DNA of 64,000 nucleotides from an uncultured Glaciecola sp. (lineage in GTDB: Bacteria; Pseudomonadota; Gammaproteobacteria; Enterobacterales; Alteromonadaceae), in the NCBI GenBank assembly GCA_905479945.1, contig CAJQOP010000059.1:1-64000 (forward strand), written 5' to 3'. Each line of letters begins with the position of its first letter. Positions within the stretch are counted from its first letter, which is position 1. Under the pieces are notes generated by a model. That model worked only from the letters and a program-made list of their open reading frames with translations, was not told the origin of the DNA and ran no database searches. Of this stretch, positions 1-8,593 are shown piece by piece. The position numbers and the translations under genes were made by a program.

Positions 1-222
1 AGGAGCGAATACATGAGGGGCCAGAGTTCGCTACTCAACAAGAGCCCGAATATACGCTTGCAATCTTTTCTAACATTTATTCAAAAAGCACTTGATATGA
101 ATTGGGAGTCCATATACAAGGATGACGGAGGATATTTCAACTGCCGCAATTGCCGTATTCAAGACCGAGTTGATCAGGCAAAAAGTGGCATGATACTGCC
201 GTTGCGGTTTTTACTCATTTAG
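1..222 (+). CDS. Possible 3' end of an upstream gene or small ORF, unrecognised
   Basis: The frame is open from the first base of the window. An ATG at 13 is preceded by AGGAG at 1-5 with good spacing, so it could be a 69-residue ORF, or the tail of a gene that began before the window. The last third (from about 152) runs through a 33-bp repeat found again at 1147-1179, so the C-terminus (CRNCRIQDRVDQAKSG) probably comes from repeat sequence rather than an ancestral protein. I recognise no family. It may be a truncated gene fused to repeat DNA. Confidence 0.25.
   Translation, partial: RSEYMRGQSSLLNKSPNIRLQSFLTFIQKALDMNWESIYKDDGGYFNCRNCRIQDRVDQAKSGMILPLRFLLI
152..184 (+). repeat. 33-bp direct repeat, left copy
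   Basis: This sequence begins GCCGTATTCAAGACCGAG and matches 1147-1179 at 31 of 33 positions in the same orientation. The two copies lie about 1 kb apart and enclose a single antisense gene (305-913). Confidence 0.8.
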
Positions 223-304
223 TTATGCTATATAGCTCAATAGCAACGGAGAAAATTAGGTTTTTGATTAAGCTATCGCTCTTAAGCGCTCGTTTTGTGT
301 CTGC

Positions 305-913
305 TCAGAACAACAACGCTATTACCGTGTCGATATTAGGTATACAAAGTCCTAACACGAAGGCCAACAATAAAGCATTTGACACTCGGTCTTCAACTTT
401 CTGTTGTTCAATTGATGTCATCATTTTATCAACTGAGCTATTTTCCTCGGTTAGTCTATTTAGTTTGAATTTGCTTATACCATTAATAGGTATGCAATAC
501 TTTTTGTGCTTCCTAAAGACTTTCCTTAACGATTGTTGGCTAATGCCCGTCTCTAAAGACAATGTAATAACACCACAACCACTATCGCCATGGGAATCAA
601 GTGCTTCAAAAGTTGCCCTCGTTTTATCTTCTGCTACTTTTACTAAAAATGTTGCTGGGGTAACGTAATTTACCAAAAAACTGAACGCTATAAACACCAA
701 CCAAAAATTAGTCGAGTGCTCTCCCAAACGATCTTGATAAACAAAATTAAACAACAAAATGAAGAAAAATAGAGTAAAACCAGCTTGCCGTCTCTTATTC
801 CACTCCAGGAGAGTCAAACAACTTACGCAACGATAACTATCTCTCCAGCCACTATATAAATACCAACTCGTAGGGATATTTTTCTTGCAATTGGGGCAAC
901 GTCTAATTTTCAT
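305..913 (-). CDS. Zinc-ribbon membrane protein of unknown function
   Basis: About 202 residues. The N-terminus has two CxxC pairs (CPNC and CVSC, about 22 residues apart), a treble-clef or rubredoxin-type zinc ribbon. Two hydrophobic segments follow (about residues 45-60 and 72-90), then a soluble, charged middle part and a hydrophobic C-terminal tail that may be a third membrane segment. I chose the ATG at 911-913, just before the zinc ribbon (MKIRRCPNC), which has a weak GGA about 10 bases upstream. An ATG at 935-937 is possible but has no visible ribosome binding site. The gene is alone, antisense to its surroundings, and bracketed by the 33-bp repeats. The family is not recognised. Zinc-ribbon plus TM architecture is common among bacterial proteins of unknown role, so no function is assigned. 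Confidence 0.6.
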   Translation of the reverse strand: MKIRRCPNCKKNIPTSWYLYSGWRDSYRCVSCLTLLEWNKRRQAGFTLFFFILLFNFVYQDRLGEHSTNFWLVFIAFSFLVNYVTPATFLVKVAEDKTRATFEALDSHGDSGCGVITLSLETGISQQSLRKVFRKHKKYCIPINGISKFKLNRLTEENSSVDKMMTSIEQQKVEDRVSNALLLAFVLGLCIPNIDTVIALLF

Positions 914-1146
914 AATGCAAACATCCGTGGCAACCATAAGCAAATGATACGCCGTTGAAATGAAGTTGATTTTTTCGATTGTGGAGTGTTTGTTGTCATT
1001 GATTAGTCCCGTAGTAACAATCCGTTAAATCCATCGCGTCCTAACGGAGCATGCGCGTAAACCCTTTACTGTAATTGAGTATATGTTACTCCGCCGATTT
1101 TTGAAATAAGTTCACAAATTAGGACCAACTGTATTTCAGTTGTATG

Positions 1147-1179
1147 GCCGTATTTAAGACCGAGTTGACCAGGCAAAAA
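1147..1179 (+). repeat. 33-bp direct repeat, right copy
   Basis: Second copy of the 152-184 repeat with two mismatches. It is preceded by a small palindrome, AACTGTATTTCAGTT, at about 1128-1142, with a degraded counterpart before the left copy. Confidence 0.8.
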
Positions 1180-1220
1180 CTTGCAAATTTCGGGCATAGC
1201 TGTGTTCAGTAAACTAACCT

Positions 1221-1430
1221 TTATTCATCCACTTTGTAACCTAAGATATCCCCAGGTGAACAATCAAGCGCTACGCAAAGTTTGTCCAAGGTTTCAAATC
1301 GAATGGCTTTCGCCCGTCCAGACTTTAAAACAGACAAATTTTGAGGGGTAATGCCAATGAGCTCTGCTAATTCGTTTGAACGCATTTTGCGTTGAGCTAA
1401 CACCACATCTAAATTTACTACAATAGTCAA
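1221..1430 (-). CDS. XRE-family HTH transcriptional regulator (small, DUF2975-associated type)
   Basis: 69 residues, essentially one Cro/CI helix-turn-helix. The recognition region reads NELAELIGITPQNLSVLKSG, followed by LDKLCVALDCSPGDIL, which is diagnostic of the small YozG-like regulators. The start is TTG (1428-1430). A strong GAGGAG lies six bases upstream and supports it, and no ATG lies between. Immediately upstream on the same strand, ending at 1441, is the 3' half of a DUF2975 membrane protein. The pairing of DUF2975 with this HTH is a known arrangement in bacteria. Here the membrane partner has lost its front half, so the regulator may be constitutive or decaying. It probably binds DNA as a dimer. 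Its target is unknown. Confidence 0.85.
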   Translation of the reverse strand: MTIVVNLDVVLAQRKMRSNELAELIGITPQNLSVLKSGRAKAIRFETLDKLCVALDCSPGDILGYKVDE

Positions 1431-1440
1431 AGCGTACTCC

Positions 1441-1737
1441 TCATATCGTCATTTTGTTTTCAGAATATAACGCTCGCCCTACCTGCATGATCCATACAAA
1501 TAACCAGACAACGCCTAATGAAATAAAATTAGTGAAAATATCGTTGATAATTATAGATTTATAGCTATTTGACGTTACTTTAAATACCGTTAATACAATT
1601 ACAAAGAACATGAAGTGAATCGTATAAACAAGCGCTATCTTCTTGATATAGCTAACGGTTAGATTACTAAATACATCGTAAATAATGAAACATTTAGCAA
1701 GTTGTACAGCACAATATAAACCATAAATCGTTAATGG
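1441..1737 (-). pseudogene. 5'-truncated DUF2975 membrane protein remnant
   Basis: Reading the minus strand back from the TGA at 1441-1443 gives 98 uninterrupted codons with no usable start and an in-frame TAA at 1738-1740. The product has an IYGLY segment, then charged residues, two hydrophobic helices (around HFMFFVIVLTVF and NFISLGVVWLFVWIM) and ends GRALYSENKMTI. That is the layout of the C-terminal half of DUF2975 proteins, which typically end in a basic GR.L..E..L.I tail just before a YozG-like HTH gene. The first one or two TM helices are missing. Tandem GTTAATG heptamers (about 1731-1748) lie exactly at the break. Its stop overlaps the ribosome binding site of the HTH gene, as in an operon. 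Confidence 0.65.
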
Positions 1738-1803
1738 TTAATGGTTAAGAAAAGTAATGAAGTGGTCGCTGATTTATAGAGAAATATTTAACCGACCTAT
1801 CAT

Positions 1804-2343
1804 CTAAACCGTTATATATAGGATCATCACAGAGTAGACTGCAAATAAAATAGAAAGTCCTTTGAACCAACGAGGTATGCCTACCACGAGCGCCATTATC
1901 AAAACTCCAAGTAAAGGTATTGCCAATGACAGCCCAGCCGGATGGCCAAACATCGCTATGTTAAAGTAAGGTCCGGTCAAAAAGTAAATCAACATTGCTA
2001 ATGCCGATATGCGTCCCATTCCTTTGCTGTGAGCGAGCATATCAAATTGTCCATCGTCAGGATCAGGTAATGCCATTTCTGCCGCGAAATAGATGCAAAC
2101 TGCGGCAAATATCAAAATCAAGAAATGTTGAAACTGCCACTCAGTAAAATCATGTAGCCCCCAACCTGCCCACCAAATCTGTAGGGTAAAGGTAATAATA
2201 CTCAAACCCCATACGGCAGTGGACCAATGAAATTTGACCTCAGTGTGATGGCGGATTAAATCACCAACCACATGCAGCAAACGGGTAATGGCTAAACCAA
2301 GTATTATCGAGACAGTGACAAATATGTACTCGTGCTGGGTCAT
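1804..2343 (-). CDS. Conserved hypothetical multi-pass membrane protein
   Basis: 179 residues with about five predicted membrane helices and a short charged loop (LPDPDDGQFD) near residue 95. The N-terminal segment YIFVTVSIILGLAITRLLHV recurs in small proteobacterial membrane proteins of unknown function. The ATG at 2341-2343 has GAGG seven bases upstream. There is no partner gene close by: the DUF2975 remnant lies 66 bases downstream on the same strand, and the 480 bases upstream are non-coding. I cannot assign a function. Confidence 0.7.
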   Translation of the reverse strand: MTQHEYIFVTVSIILGLAITRLLHVVGDLIRHHTEVKFHWSTAVWGLSIITFTLQIWWAGWGLHDFTEWQFQHFLILIFAAVCIYFAAEMALPDPDDGQFDMLAHSKGMGRISALAMLIYFLTGPYFNIAMFGHPAGLSLAIPLLGVLIMALVVGIPRWFKGLSILFAVYSVMILYITV

Positions 2344-2781
2344 GGATATACCTCAAGCCTAAATAGGCAAAAACATCTTATCCTATTTACAATTGCGTGC
2401 GTCATTGCTGTTGAACTCCCAAAATCCTATAGCCTGATGTGGCGACTTTCTTGCTCGCTGTGTCATTTTATTTTAAATCAGCATTCATGTGAGTGAGCGA
2501 GAGTATTCCATACAAGTTGTCCCAAACCAAGAGTGTTTTTACATCCAACTCAAATGTAGCTAACGGTCTCGTTGTTCGCCGCTACTGCGCAGTAAGCCCA
2601 GAGACAAAACCTGCCTGTGAGCTAAGATAATGTTTTGCGGATTTTCAGCATCGAAGTTTGATTGAAAAGCGCCAATACCCGTCAGTCAAAAATCCTAAAA
2701 ATCATTTTTTTCGATCCGCCGCTAAGCAACTCGCTATGACCTTACTGGTCTTAGACAAGACAAATAATGTTTTAGGCAAAC
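2344..2781. other. Intergenic region, no gene seen
   Basis: About 440 bases between the membrane protein and the DUF2059 terminator. I found no convincing ORF, RNA gene or operator. The upstream end must hold the promoter of the 1804-2343 gene. Confidence 0.5.
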
Positions 2782-2811
2782 AAAAAGGGGCAGACTTTTA
2801 ATCCGCCCCCT
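2782..2811 (-). terminator. Rho-independent terminator for the DUF2059 gene
   Basis: On the minus strand the stem GGGGCGGA pairs with TCTGCCCC (one G-U pair) across an eight-base loop and is followed by TTTTTG. It begins 15 bases after the DUF2059 stop codon. Confidence 0.85.
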
Positions 2812-2825
2812 CCAATATATAACCC

Positions 2826-3326
2826 TTACTTAGTTCTGCTATCTCGCAGTTCTTGAAGTTCCTCAGCCTTTCGTGCAGAAACTTCCTGAAGTTTGGGCAT
2901 TGCTTTTTGTGCAATTGCCTGACCAATCTGCATAGACTCTTGCATAACAACCGGCATTGTTCGCAAAACCGTTTGGCCTGTAGGCGACTTATAGAATATC
3001 AACATGTCTGCAATTTCATTTTCCGTGAAATTTTGCAGATAAATTTGTCTTAAATCCCCTTTCATAGCTTGCCAACTCATTTCTGTTTTCAAGATATTGG
3101 TTGTCTGCTTTCTATATTTCTCGATGATGGCCATTTCTTCGGATGACATTTCGAGCTCTTCTTCAGCATTAGCATACATAGCGTCCATTTGGTCGTACAT
3201 GGCATTCGCCATAGCGCCCAGGTTCATTAGTTCGAATAACTCATCGAGGCTGTCTTGCTTTTGATTGTCCTGCGCGTGCACTGTGAATGCGAAAAGCAGG
3301 GCGAAGACGACGAACATTGTTTTCAT
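2826..3326 (-). CDS. DUF2059 domain-containing secreted protein
   Basis: 166 residues. A signal peptide (MKTMFVVFALLFAFTVHA, cleavage after about residue 18) directs it to the periplasm. The mature part is acidic and helical. The C-terminal half carries the DUF2059 signature: a helix ending FTENEIADMLIFYKSPTGQ and then LRTMPVVMQES. The biochemical role of DUF2059 is not established. The gene stands alone with its own terminator, and the gene upstream diverges across about 400 bases. Confidence 0.85.
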   Translation of the reverse strand: MKTMFVVFALLFAFTVHAQDNQKQDSLDELFELMNLGAMANAMYDQMDAMYANAEEELEMSSEEMAIIEKYRKQTTNILKTEMSWQAMKGDLRQIYLQNFTENEIADMLIFYKSPTGQTVLRTMPVVMQESMQIGQAIAQKAMPKLQEVSARKAEELQELRDSRTK

Positions 3327-3726
3327 TATTTATATCCTTATAATTATGTTTGACGATGCGTCCAACAGGAAAGTCGGCGCCGGCAACATCCTACCCCGGG
3401 TTACAAACGATAATCAAGCTTAAAAATCATATCGAGTATGACCGTCGATGTCTTAGAAAACTGAAGTGCTTAGTTGGAAAGATCCTTAGGACTATGGTTA
3501 GGGTTAAGGCTAAGAGTATATTGAAGATAAAGCACATCACGGCACCACACAACCGGCATTGATTTTGCTAAATTTAGCGATATATTCGCACCTTTTTTGA
3601 TGATGGCTTAGCAAACATTCATCAGAAACATCCCAAATTGACTAGAGTGTGTATATACTGAATTGTATATTAGATTTACAAAGTAGTTTAATTCCAAACC
3701 TACACCAATCAAGGAACCCAAACGAT
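3327..3726. other. Divergent intergenic region
   Basis: About 400 bases between the divergent DUF2059 and methyltransferase genes. It must contain both promoters. A 70-codon frame inside (3350-3562) has no recognisable protein character. No repeat or operator could be supported. Confidence 0.5.
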
Positions 3727-4581
3727 ATGATAAAGCCACTTATCTTCAGCGCCGCCAGCGCTTTCTTTATGCTCATCGCAACAGCTGCTCAAGCTGGCCA
3801 CCATGAAAAAGGTGACGCCGAGCCCAATATGATTTCCGCCGAGTCCTCTATTGAAAAAGCAGTAAGCGATAATGCATTCCGCTCTGAGCGAGACATGGAA
3901 CGCGATCAGTATCGCAACCCTGCCGCGACACTAAAGTTCTTCGGAGTTCAAGCAAACGCGACGGTGGCAGAGCTTGGTCCATCGAGTGGCTGGTATACTC
4001 GCATCCTAGCGCCTCTTACTGCACAGCACGGCAAATATATTGCATTGAATAACAGCCCAAGTCCCGATCAACGCTACGAGCGCGGGATGCAGTGGCGCGA
4101 AACATTTATTAAGCACGATGGTGGAATGTTTGGACATAATGCTTCAGCACGCTACATTGGACAAACGGTGCCATTTGCCGCGCCAAACAGCGTTGATACC
4201 GTGCTTATCTTTCGCGGAATGCACGGACAAATTGGCCGTGGCGATGTTAAGGGCTTATTGGCGGAAGTGTTAGAAACGTTGAAACCAGGCGGCGTTCTAG
4301 GCATTGTTCAGCATCGCGAGCGTGAAGACTTCGACACCGACCCTAAGAAGACCATGCGCGGGTACGTGAAGCAAAGCTATATTGTCGACTTAGTTAAAAA
4401 AGCTGGCTTTGAGCTAGCCGCAACCAGCGAAATTAATGCCAACGCTAAAGACCCTGCTGATTGGGAAAAGGGCGTTTGGACACTTCAAGCAAGCAAGCCA
4501 ATTGCCGAAAAAGACCCAAAATTCCGTGAAATTGGTGAATCAGATAGAATGACGCTGAAGTTTGTGAAGCCAGCTAAATAA
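3727..4581 (+). CDS. Predicted periplasmic SAM-dependent methyltransferase (COG4798 type)
   Basis: 284 residues from the ATG at 3727, chosen because it gives a clean signal peptide (MIKPLIFSAASAFFMLIATA, cleavage near AQA-GHH) and has AAGGA upstream. An earlier ATG at 3649 only adds non-signal sequence. The mature protein begins RSERDMERDQYRNPAATLKFF, and the SAM-binding strand-loop follows as VAELGPSSGWYTRILAPL. Later come LETLKPGGVLGIVQHR and MRGYVKQSYIVDLVKKAGF, all typical of the exported class I methyltransferases of COG4798. The substrate is unknown. SAM use outside the cytoplasm is a known puzzle for this family. A strong terminator follows at 4611. Confidence 0.85.
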   Translation: MIKPLIFSAASAFFMLIATAAQAGHHEKGDAEPNMISAESSIEKAVSDNAFRSERDMERDQYRNPAATLKFFGVQANATVAELGPSSGWYTRILAPLTAQHGKYIALNNSPSPDQRYERGMQWRETFIKHDGGMFGHNASARYIGQTVPFAAPNSVDTVLIFRGMHGQIGRGDVKGLLAEVLETLKPGGVLGIVQHREREDFDTDPKKTMRGYVKQSYIVDLVKKAGFELAATSEINANAKDPADWEKGVWTLQASKPIAEKDPKFREIGESDRMTLKFVKPAK

Positions 4582-4610
4582 AACTAGCTTCCTCATATTC
4601 TGCTGACGCA

Positions 4611-4651
4611 TATGGCCGCTTCTAGTTATCTAGAAGCGGCCATTTTTTGGG
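4611..4651 (+). terminator. Strong rho-independent terminator
   Basis: A perfect 14-bp stem (ATGGCCGCTTCTAG / CTAGAAGCGGCCAT, 4612-4625 and 4630-4643) with a TTAT loop, followed by a run of T. It lies 30 bases after the methyltransferase stop codon. The next gene is on the same strand and so has its own promoter. Confidence 0.95.
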
Positions 4652-4936
4652 TAAGGTATAACCAGAACTTGTCTTAGACAGCTGAAGGGAATATTCTTAA
4701 TTGCATATTTCAGGAAGCACCGTTAAAGCAAGCGATAAAAACGCTGCAAAGGTTGTTACTTAATGAGCATTAAAAAATAAAGAAAAGTTCTGAATGCCAA
4801 TACCTTGCATGTTCATATAATTGATATCGGTTACCCAAGATGATGAATTTGTAAAACATTTGAAATAGAATTTAGCTTTAGATGGTCTTATTTACACCAA
4901 TCATTCACCAGTTATCATCTGGAAGGAAATATCTTT
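4652..4936. other. Intergenic region upstream of the GltB-like gene
   Basis: AT-rich sequence that must carry the promoter of the FMN glutamate-synthase-like gene. No operator or RNA element was recognised. Confidence 0.4.
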
Positions 4937-6520
4937 ATGACGGTTCGCCAAAGTTTTAGTGTGTTTGCCATTGTTGCACCCATATTAATTTATACTCTTA
5001 GTTTACTCGCACCTAATGCTTTATGGCTCTTTTTAGTGATAGGGCCCATTATTCTTTTAGGTCTATCAGATATGTTACAAACCAAACAAACTCTTAGACG
5101 TTTGTATCCAGTATTAGGCCATTTCCGCTACCTATTAGAATCTTTCCGCCCCGAAATTCAGCAGTATTTCGTAGAATCAGATACCAACGGAACGCCAGTG
5201 CCTAAAGAGTTCCGTTCGTTGATCTATCAGCGTGCTAAAGGTGCCCGAGACACACGTCCATTCGGTACTATTTTCGACGTCAACCGCGCGGGTTATGAAT
5301 GGGTTAATCACTCTTTACAACCAAAGCATTTAACCGATTACAATCCCCGCGTTAAATTTGGCGGTGAAGATTGCACGAAGCCCTATATGGCTTCCCCACT
5401 CAATATTTCAGCTATGAGTTATGGAGCTTTGAGTAAGAATGCCATTATGTCATTGAATAAGGGCGCCAAAATTGGTGACTTTTCTCACAATACTGGTGAA
5501 GGAAGCATGAGCCCTTACCATTTAGAACATGGTGGTGATATCGTCTGGCAGATTGGTACGGGCTATTTCGGCTGTCGCGATGACGAGGGTAATTTCAACC
5601 CTACTACCTTTCAGGAAAACGCCTCTAAAGAGGTAGTAAAAATGATAGAAATAAAACTATCTCAAGGCGCTAAGCCTGGACATGGTGGCATATTGCCAGC
5701 AGCGAAGCTAACGCAAGAAATAGCTAATATTAGACATGTCCCAATGGGACAAGATGTTGTATCCCCTCCTTCTCATTCGTCATTTTCAACGCCAGAAGAG
5801 TTACTTCACTTTGTCAAAAAATTACGGGATCTGTCTGGTGGAAAACCAGTTGGCTTTAAGCTGTGTGTTGGTCGTAAAGATGAATTTTTAGCAATTTGTA
5901 AAGCTATGCTAAAAACGGGTATCAAACCTGACTTTATAACAGTTGATGGCGGTGAAGGTGGCACAGGTGCAGCACCAACCGAAATGACTAATTCAGTGGG
6001 CACTCCAATCAGAGATGCACTGATTTTTGTAAACAGTGCGCTCATTGGGATTGGCTTGAGAGATCAAATTCGCATTATTGCTTCCGGTAAAATGTTTACT
6101 GCCTTTCATGTTCTTCGCGCCATGGCACTAGGTGCAGACACCGTTAACTCTGCACGCGGCATGATGTTTGCGTTGGGTTGTATTCAATCGCGCACTTGTA
6201 ATACCGATCATTGCCCTACTGGTATTGCTACGCAAAATCCATCACGAAATAAAGGGATTGTTGTAACCGACAAAGCACAACGAGTTGCTAACTTTCATAA
6301 TGAAACCATTAAAAATTTGATTGAGCTAATCGGCGCTGCAGGCTTAGATGACGTTAGTCAGCTTCGTCCAGACCACATTAACCGACGGGTGCAGGGAGTA
6401 GAGGTCAAGAACTATGCCCAACTATATCCAGAAGTCCCGTCAGGAAGTCTTCTCAAGGAAAGCACTGTTCATCAAGACTGGAAGTATGACTGGGATAAAG
6501 CACAAGCAAATACTTGGTAA
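4937..6520 (+). CDS. FMN-binding glutamate synthase family protein (GltB central domain-like)
   Basis: 527 residues. Two N-terminal membrane helices (about residues 8-25 and 28-45) anchor a large cytoplasmic domain homologous to the FMN/synthase domain of glutamate synthase. Seen motifs include SPLNISAMSYGALSKNAI, the TGEGSMSPYH flavin loop, GAKPGHGGILP, DFITVDGGEGGTGAAP, and a late cysteine cluster CIQSRTCNTDHCPTG that would bind a 3Fe-4S cluster as in GltB. The amidotransferase and GXGXG domains of true GOGAT are absent, so the enzyme cannot use glutamine on its own. The physiological reaction of these stand-alone proteins is not established. AAGGA precedes the ATG by about ten bases. It forms a single-gene unit. 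Confidence 0.88.
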   Translation: MTVRQSFSVFAIVAPILIYTLSLLAPNALWLFLVIGPIILLGLSDMLQTKQTLRRLYPVLGHFRYLLESFRPEIQQYFVESDTNGTPVPKEFRSLIYQRAKGARDTRPFGTIFDVNRAGYEWVNHSLQPKHLTDYNPRVKFGGEDCTKPYMASPLNISAMSYGALSKNAIMSLNKGAKIGDFSHNTGEGSMSPYHLEHGGDIVWQIGTGYFGCRDDEGNFNPTTFQENASKEVVKMIEIKLSQGAKPGHGGILPAAKLTQEIANIRHVPMGQDVVSPPSHSSFSTPEELLHFVKKLRDLSGGKPVGFKLCVGRKDEFLAICKAMLKTGIKPDFITVDGGEGGTGAAPTEMTNSVGTPIRDALIFVNSALIGIGLRDQIRIIASGKMFTAFHVLRAMALGADTVNSARGMMFALGCIQSRTCNTDHCPTGIATQNPSRNKGIVVTDKAQRVANFHNETIKNLIELIGAAGLDDVSQLRPDHINRRVQGVEVKNYAQLYPEVPSGSLLKESTVHQDWKYDWDKAQANTW

Positions 6521-6867
6521 AGCAGAAAAGCTAGCTAAGGGAATATAGCCAACAAATCTAATTGAATGTTAGTGTCTGGCCGGATGTGGAACAACGTAAC
6601 TACTTTATGAATAGACGACGTTTAGCTGGGTCAGAGAAATCAAAATGTCCGCAGAACAATGTTGATAGTTCTGTATTAGGATCTGAAGTTTGTTGGTGGT
6701 TTTGATAAATTGACGTTATGCCAGTTAAACAGAGTCTGTTAAAGGCTCATAATTGAGGTTGAAAAACTATATTTCGCTCATAGCTAACACCTACCAAGTT
6801 TGCACTAAACCGAATTTAGACGAGCATCGCTCAATTCCTACTTCCAGCCCCCAAATGCAAATAGCCG
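6521..6867. other. Intergenic region between convergent genes
   Basis: About 350 bases between the GltB-like gene and the 3' end of the phosphatase gene. No ORF, terminator hairpin or RNA gene was recognised. Confidence 0.4.
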
Positions 6868-6907
6868 TTTTATGTTTTATGTTTTATGTTTTATGTTTTA
6901 TGTTTTC
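6868..6907. repeat. Heptanucleotide tandem array (TTTTATG, five copies plus partial)
   Basis: Five perfect head-to-tail copies of TTTTATG (6868-6902) and then TTTTC. The array covers the last codons and the stop of the minus-strand phosphatase gene. Because 7 is not a multiple of 3, gain or loss of a copy changes the C-terminal residues and the stop position. Confidence 0.95.
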
Positions 6908-8556
6908 AGATGCTTCAGAAATTAACTTGTAAATATCCTTAATTTCGAGCTTTTGAGAAGAATTAAATTTGCTTTTAATAGGCCCTACGGCACTTACAAT
7001 ACCATTGATGTTGGTATGCTTTGATTGAAATCCATGCACACCTGGCGATACTCTGTTTGGGGTACCTTTCAGCAAAAATTCAGATTCTGTTTTCGAAAGT
7101 TCTGTATCTTTAATATCATCAGGTGAGGAAGCGGATGGATACACAAACATTTCTGTGGGTGGTAGCCTGGGATCAAATCCAAACCCTTGATTAGCAATTG
7201 CTACTAACGCACCACTATTTTGATGGTCTAAATTACTACTTTTAATATTCGACTGATCGTAGATTGAAGCAAACAAATTGCGGCCATTGTATGAAAACGT
7301 CTTCATAGCTACTTTTACTTTTTTTATTAGGTGTTCTTGTCCATCGGCAAAGTATATATGCACTAATGCACCCGAGGTCAGTGCTTTCACTTGCGGTGTT
7401 TTACTCTCAACATCAATACCAATTGATTTTAGAAAGCCATTAAAAAAGACAACGTTCTGAGAGTTAGCTACTCCATGGTCAGAAAAAACTAGCATTGAAT
7501 CACTTTTATCCAACATGCTCGATACAGAGGCCAAATCGTCTGAAATTGCCTGATAACCTTTTATAATAAAGTTATGCATCTCTTTATATTTTGGATGGTC
7601 TTCTCCAACAAACATCTCATGCTGAACTGTATCAATAAAAGCAGTGTAATTAATAATAACGTCGTAAGCATTGGTGCTAATAATGTGTTTAGCTAGAGCT
7701 ATCGAATAATCATGTTGATATTTAGAGATTGCCCAATAACCGGCTAATGAAATCTTACCTTGCCGTGCCGCTGTCGGGTCACTTGCGCCAGGCCAGCAGG
7801 CAAAGTCACTCGCGACCTCTAAAAACTGTGGGTTAGCATTGATTGAATGCGTGGGCCCAACATATAGAACATCATTGCCCTCAACAGTATCTCTATAAAG
7901 TAGTCTGTTTTTTATTTGAGTGTCATCCTTCCAACAAAGGCGCGTTACTTTATTGAGCTCCAGAGAAACGCTAATTGCATTAAATTTCAAAGTTGAAGAT
8001 ACTGTATCGTATTCACTTTTACCCTCTGACAAACAAGAATTCAGGTCGCTCATCCTTGATGGTGATGCTAAGTTGACGCTACAAGACTCGTTTAACCTAC
8101 GCTTAAAGGCAAGATGCAAATCACACCGCGAATTTCGATTGATCGTTGGTGCATTTAGGCAGGCGACTGACTTTCCATCAGCTTTCAATCGATTAACAAT
8201 GTTATTGTGTTTTATAGGGTCAACTTCACCAAAAGCCGATGACGCTGCACCGAAACTAGAGGTGGGCTTTAGAAAGTTGTTGCCAATCCACCCCCCTGCT
8301 CTGGCGTGATCCCAGTAAATGCTGTTGCGTGGCTAGGCCCAGTATTGCCGGTACCATTGACACTTAATTCATAAATATGTTTGTTTTTTTCACCTAAAAA
8401 GCCTTTTGATAACTTACCAGAGCTTTTATACGATTGCAGTAGCTCCCAACTCAAACCATCAACAGACTGAACGAATACAGTTGATGCTCGAGCAGAAGAA
8501 AATACTGCCAATGAAAAAAACAAAAAAGTAACTATAATTGATATTAGATACCTCAT
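6884..8556 (-). pseudogene. Secreted alkaline-phosphatase-superfamily (type I phosphodiesterase-like) protein, frameshifted
   Basis: The ATG at 8554-8556 (AGGAG upstream) opens a frame with a signal peptide and the nucleophile region VDGLSWELLQ / NTGPSHATAFTGITPEQ. It then fails after a six-G run at 8291-8296 and stops at 8269. The downstream frame resumes GGWIGNNFLKP at exactly that point, so one extra G, or two fewer, restores a protein of about 555 residues. The second part holds metal-ligand motifs of the superfamily: FIDTVQHE, FSDHGVANS and a late GVHGF. Its substrate could be a phosphodiester or phosphomonoester; I cannot tell which. The coding frame downstream shows no other damage, so this may be phase-variable rather than dead. 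Heptamer arrays lie just upstream of the ribosome binding site and at the stop codon. Confidence 0.8.
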
Positions 8557-8572
8557 GGCAGTGCTCCTATAA

Positions 8573-8593
8573 GTTAAAAGTTAAAAGTTAAAA
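8573..8593. repeat. Heptanucleotide tandem array (GTTAAAA, three copies)
   Basis: Three perfect GTTAAAA copies lie directly upstream of the phosphatase ribosome binding site (the AGGAG lies between the array and the ATG at 8556). Copy-number change would alter 5'-UTR length or promoter spacing. Confidence 0.9.

Noticed and set aside
225-668. Plus-strand ORF of 147 codons
   Set aside because: It lies antisense to the zinc-ribbon membrane gene, which has recognisable CxxC pairs; this frame shows no protein family character.
1020-1100. Possible integron attC-like sequence (CCTAACGG)
   Set aside because: No matching inverse core sites or cassette array; the motif alone is too short.
3350-3562. 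70-codon ORF in the DUF2059-methyltransferase spacer
   Set aside because: No ribosome binding site that decides it and no recognisable sequence; probably chance.
7920-8309. 129-codon plus-strand ORF
   Set aside because: Shadow of the frameshifted phosphatase gene on the other strand.
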